From contig VFIW01000123.1 of the NCBI GenBank assembly GCA_006386115.1, positions 1-64,000 on the forward strand: a stretch of DNA of 64,000 nt. Reading direction: 5' to 3'. Below, piece by piece: positions 62,595 through 64,000 of this stretch. Under the pieces are notes generated by a model that had not been told where the DNA came from, did not search any database, and worked only from the letters and a program-made list of their open reading frames with translations. Origin of the DNA: Globisporangium splendens (Eukaryota; Oomycota; Peronosporomycetes; Pythiales; Pythiaceae). Each line of letters begins with the position of its first letter. Position 1 is the stretch's first letter. The position numbers were made by a program, and so were the translations under genes.

Positions 62595-64000
62595 TTACAA
62601 TCGCGCATTCGTCGCCACAGCGAGACCGTCGCGGGATCGTTCAGGGAACAACGGCATGCGACGCTTGAATGCATCAATGTCTCGGATCAACTGGATGGAC
62701 GCAGGATCTGCTGGCGACAGCGCCAGAGACGCACTCAAACCAGTCATGGACGCCGTCAGAGCAGACACTTGCTTGCCGTCAACATCACCTGCGAGCTCGG
62801 GGAACTCGTGGGCGGCGCCATACAGGCATACGCTCAGTTTGCTGCGCTTGGAACCGCTCACGGCAATGTACGTGTCGAAGAACTCGAGCAAGTCGTTTTT
62901 ATGGAGAGTCACTACGAGTGCAGCTACACGTTGACGCCGATCGAACACAAACGTCTCGTTCGCGATCTCTCGCCAGAAGCGCATGCATTCCTCCGATTCT
63001 CGCTTCGGCTTCTCCAAAAGCGCCTTCACGACAGCATTGACCTGCTTTTGCCATGCTTCTGGCGCCATTGCCGCCAACAAGTCACGGAAGCTGGCCACAA
63101 ACAGTTCAATTCGTTGGTCCAGCAGCGCAGGTGAGGCTACGTTGGACTGAAGAAGAATGCGGAAATACTCGATCCCTTCCGTTCGCATGAGGCCAGAAAA
63201 CACCAGGTAGCCAAGCTGCTCTTGCGTGCGCAATTGGTTGAAGCACGGCTCCTTAAAGATGTGCGCGAACAGCTCCAGTCGCGCGCGTAGTTCCATCGAC
63301 TCTTCTTGCACCTGGTACAACGTGCAAATCGACGAGTTGAGGTTATCGGGGTTCCATTCCTTGCGCTGGTAGCAGTACTCTGTCGCATCCGCGAGTTGCA
63401 CGACGCGCGGCTTGCTCGCTTGACTTGGCAGGATCGGGAAGCTACCCTTTGCGGTGCCAAAGCGGAATTCCTTGATAACACTTTGCATCAACACTGGCGC
63501 AGCACTGCGCTGGAGGTTGCCGTAAAAAAAACCTTCGATAAACACTTGCTGGAACAACACTTGCGCATGAGTCGACAGATCTCGGATGGTCAAGCGCTGA
63601 ATCGCTTGGATCTTGTCTTCCACACTCCATTTCGCTGACTCGAGCAGCAAACTCGAACCATACACGGCATGCTGGTACGGTTCTTCCAAGAAGAAATTCT
63701 CATACATGCGCTTCGTGCGATCTTTGACACGCTCGAAGATCGCGTCCTGAAATGAGTACTTGTCCTTTGTCAACGACATCATCACATTCATCACCTTGAA
63801 CAGAAGCGACGGCAGTTTATGCGAGAAGCCACCAACACACAGCTCGATGGCGCACGAGTTGAACGAAATCTCGTACTCCATGCCAGCCAGCTCCGCATCG
63901 TACGAACACTCGGTGAGCTCATCCTTGAGATACCGAATGAACAGGCTCGTGAGCACTGCGTGATATGGCGTTGACGACACGACAGGCGAGTAAAACAGGA
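62595..64000 (-). CDS. Insulin-degrading-enzyme-type M16 metallopeptidase, C-terminal half (runs off the right edge)
   Basis: At least 468 codons, open to the window edge; the N-terminal half with the HxxEH zinc site is outside. The visible part covers the two inactive C-terminal M16 domains: ECSYDAELAGMEYEISF, RVKDRTKRMYENFFLEEPYQHA, HIFKEPCFNQLRTQEQLGYL (very conserved in IDE), YFRILLQSN, KPKRESEECMRFWREI, and MPLFPERSRDGLAV at the end. The last three residues are ARL, fitting the peroxisomal PTS1 consensus; human IDE has a comparable end. Members degrade amphipathic peptides in cytosol or peroxisome. No frame break is seen. Confidence 0.92.
   Translation of the reverse strand, partial: LFYSPVVSSTPYHAVLTSLFIRYLKDELTECSYDAELAGMEYEISFNSCAIELCVGGFSHKLPSLLFKVMNVMMSLTKDKYSFQDAIFERVKDRTKRMYENFFLEEPYQHAVYGSSLLLESAKWSVEDKIQAIQRLTIRDLSTHAQVLFQQVFIEGFFYGNLQRSAAPVLMQSVIKEFRFGTAKGSFPILPSQASKPRVVQLADATEYCYQRKEWNPDNLNSSICTLYQVQEESMELRARLELFAHIFKEPCFNQLRTQEQLGYLVFSGLMRTEGIEYFRILLQSNVASPALLDQRIELFVASFRDLLAAMAPEAWQKQVNAVVKALLEKPKRESEECMRFWREIANETFVFDRRQRVAALVVTLHKNDLLEFFDTYIAVSGSKRSKLSVCLYGAAHEFPELAGDVDGKQVSALTASMTGLSASLALSPADPASIQLIRDIDAFKRRMPLFPERSRDGLAVATNARL

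Noticed and set aside
1..64000. tRNA or rRNA genes and CRISPR arrays
   Set aside because: No cloverleaf-like or rRNA-like stretch and no spaced identical repeats were seen by eye; a tRNA scan was not possible.

Overview
The window looks like nuclear DNA of an oomycete (stramenopile water mould). This rests on compact spliced genes with short GT-AG introns (about 70-115 bp where mapped, one of about 250 bp), small intergenic gaps, a START domain fused to a FYVE-type zinc finger, paralogous short ABCC transporters, and Ty3/gypsy elements whose LTRs begin TGTAATGGG. No organism name is encoded, so the assignment is an inference from gene families and architecture.

Layout. Positions 1-8813 are a nest of LTR retrotransposons. 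A minus-strand Ty3/gypsy element (5' LTR 7026-7676, PBS 7008-7023, gag, pol with protease, RT, RNase H, integrase and chromodomain, PPT, start of 3' LTR at 1-20) carries a same-family solo LTR (1224-1872) inside pol with a GGTGT target duplication. The element lies in the 3' remnant of a second family (internal 7677-8421, LTR 8422-8813). A sister LTR of that second family sits inverted at 44837-45230. Gag-pol is joined by a textbook -1 frameshift signal, and an antisense coiled-coil reading frame overlaps the 3' end of pol.

Positions 9514-37380 hold two full-length ABCC transporters in opposite orientation (9514-13404 minus; 29276-33187 plus), a 444-bp copy of the second one's 3' end (36937-37380), a ZRSR2-like splicing factor (14788-16909 minus), a VPS13-type lipid-transfer gene with many frameshifts and stops and an appended PDZ domain (17345-28843 plus), and Integrator subunit 7 (33326-36711 minus).

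Positions 37497-64000 hold a domesticated pogo/Tigger-type transposase that has lost its third catalytic acid (37497-39425 minus), a START-FYVE protein (40604-44398 plus), a stretch of decayed sequence, then a dense housekeeping block: DBP5/DDX19 mRNA-export helicase, WDR12/Ytm1 ribosome-biogenesis factor, HAUS3 augmin subunit, COPI-associated membrane protein, DEP-AGC kinase, intracellular GH5 hydrolase, START-DUF1336 (EDR2-like) membrane protein, and the C-terminal half of an insulin-degrading-enzyme-type M16 peptidase that runs off the right edge.

There is no operon logic. Neighbours are mostly independent, often in divergent or convergent pairs. Exon structures were read by eye from splice sites, reading phase and family similarity recalled from memory; no database search was run.
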